Assembly: GCF_000152885.1 (NCBI RefSeq)
Contig: NZ_CH672405.1
Span: 286,658 to 350,657, forward strand
Reading direction: 5' to 3'
Length of the DNA stretch: 64,000 nucleotides
Source of the DNA: Idiomarina baltica OS145
GTDB lineage: Bacteria > Pseudomonadota > Gammaproteobacteria > Enterobacterales > Alteromonadaceae
The notes under the pieces were generated by a model. The model was not told the DNA's origin. It searched no databases and was given only the letters and a program-made list of their open reading frames with translations. Made by a program: the position numbers and the translations under genes. Of this stretch, positions 64,000 through 64,000 are shown piece after piece (the stretch's first letter is position 1; each line of letters starts with the position of its first letter).

Positions 64000-64000
64000 A

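Noticed and set aside
1-64000. CRISPR array or rRNA operon
   Set aside because: No regularly spaced repeats of CRISPR type and no rRNA-like sequence were seen; the only RNA gene recognised is ssrA.

Overview
The window looks like chromosomal DNA of a marine gammaproteobacterium of the Alteromonadales, most likely Idiomarinaceae (Idiomarina/Pseudidiomarina type). This rests on the mix of core genes (fadE with a FadR-like operator, purM-purN facing a DUF3108 gene, trkH, rhlE, a CspA-like gene) and on a tmRNA whose tag reads ANDDNYALAA. The genus is an inference from recognised families; no database search was run.

Left flank (1-20.3 kb). This part is mostly ordinary chromosome: a truncated EAL-domain protein, an SDR-like protein, and a cold-shock gene with a long leader. 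A three-gene copper operon follows (small Cys-rich secreted protein, copA, copB). Next come a BdlA-like chemotaxis protein broken by an internal deletion plus frameshift, a GPP34-family protein, arfB, a Cache-GGDEF diguanylate cyclase and rhlE. Two divergent TonB-dependent siderophore receptors share a Fur-box-rich intergenic region. After them lie small metabolic and regulatory genes (MDR oxidoreductase, DUF924, AraC/GyrI, cupin, csaA).

Accessory region (about 20.66-51.59 kb). It begins at a lysR gene of which only the 3' third remains. The first block is a defence island: a two-gene Druantia type III system (druH-druE, minus strand), then a divergent type I restriction-modification operon (hsdM-hsdS-GIY-YIG/DUF4357-hsdR). 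That operon continues with a YgjP-like metallopeptidase, a SEC-C protein, a HipA-like kinase and a DUF3037 protein, and a small tyrosine recombinase closes the block. The second block is metal resistance: a czcCBA-type RND efflux operon, then an lspA copy and a CDF-type cation transporter controlled by a divergent CadR/PbrR-type MerR regulator through a 19-bp-spacer promoter. A P4-type integrase sits next to the 3' end of ssrA (tmRNA), a classic island integration site. No second ssrA-derived att repeat is visible, so the left end of the integrase-borne element is not settled.

Right flank (51.6-64 kb). Chromosomal genes resume: ssrA, elbB with an Old Yellow Enzyme gene, a choice-of-anchor I lipoprotein, a GNAT-peptidase C39 fusion, trkH, purM, purN, a DUF3108 protein, fadE, and the tail of an MFS transporter. 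Two convergent pairs here overlap by 4 nt at their stop codons, and in both the overlap is the exact centre of a perfect inverted repeat.
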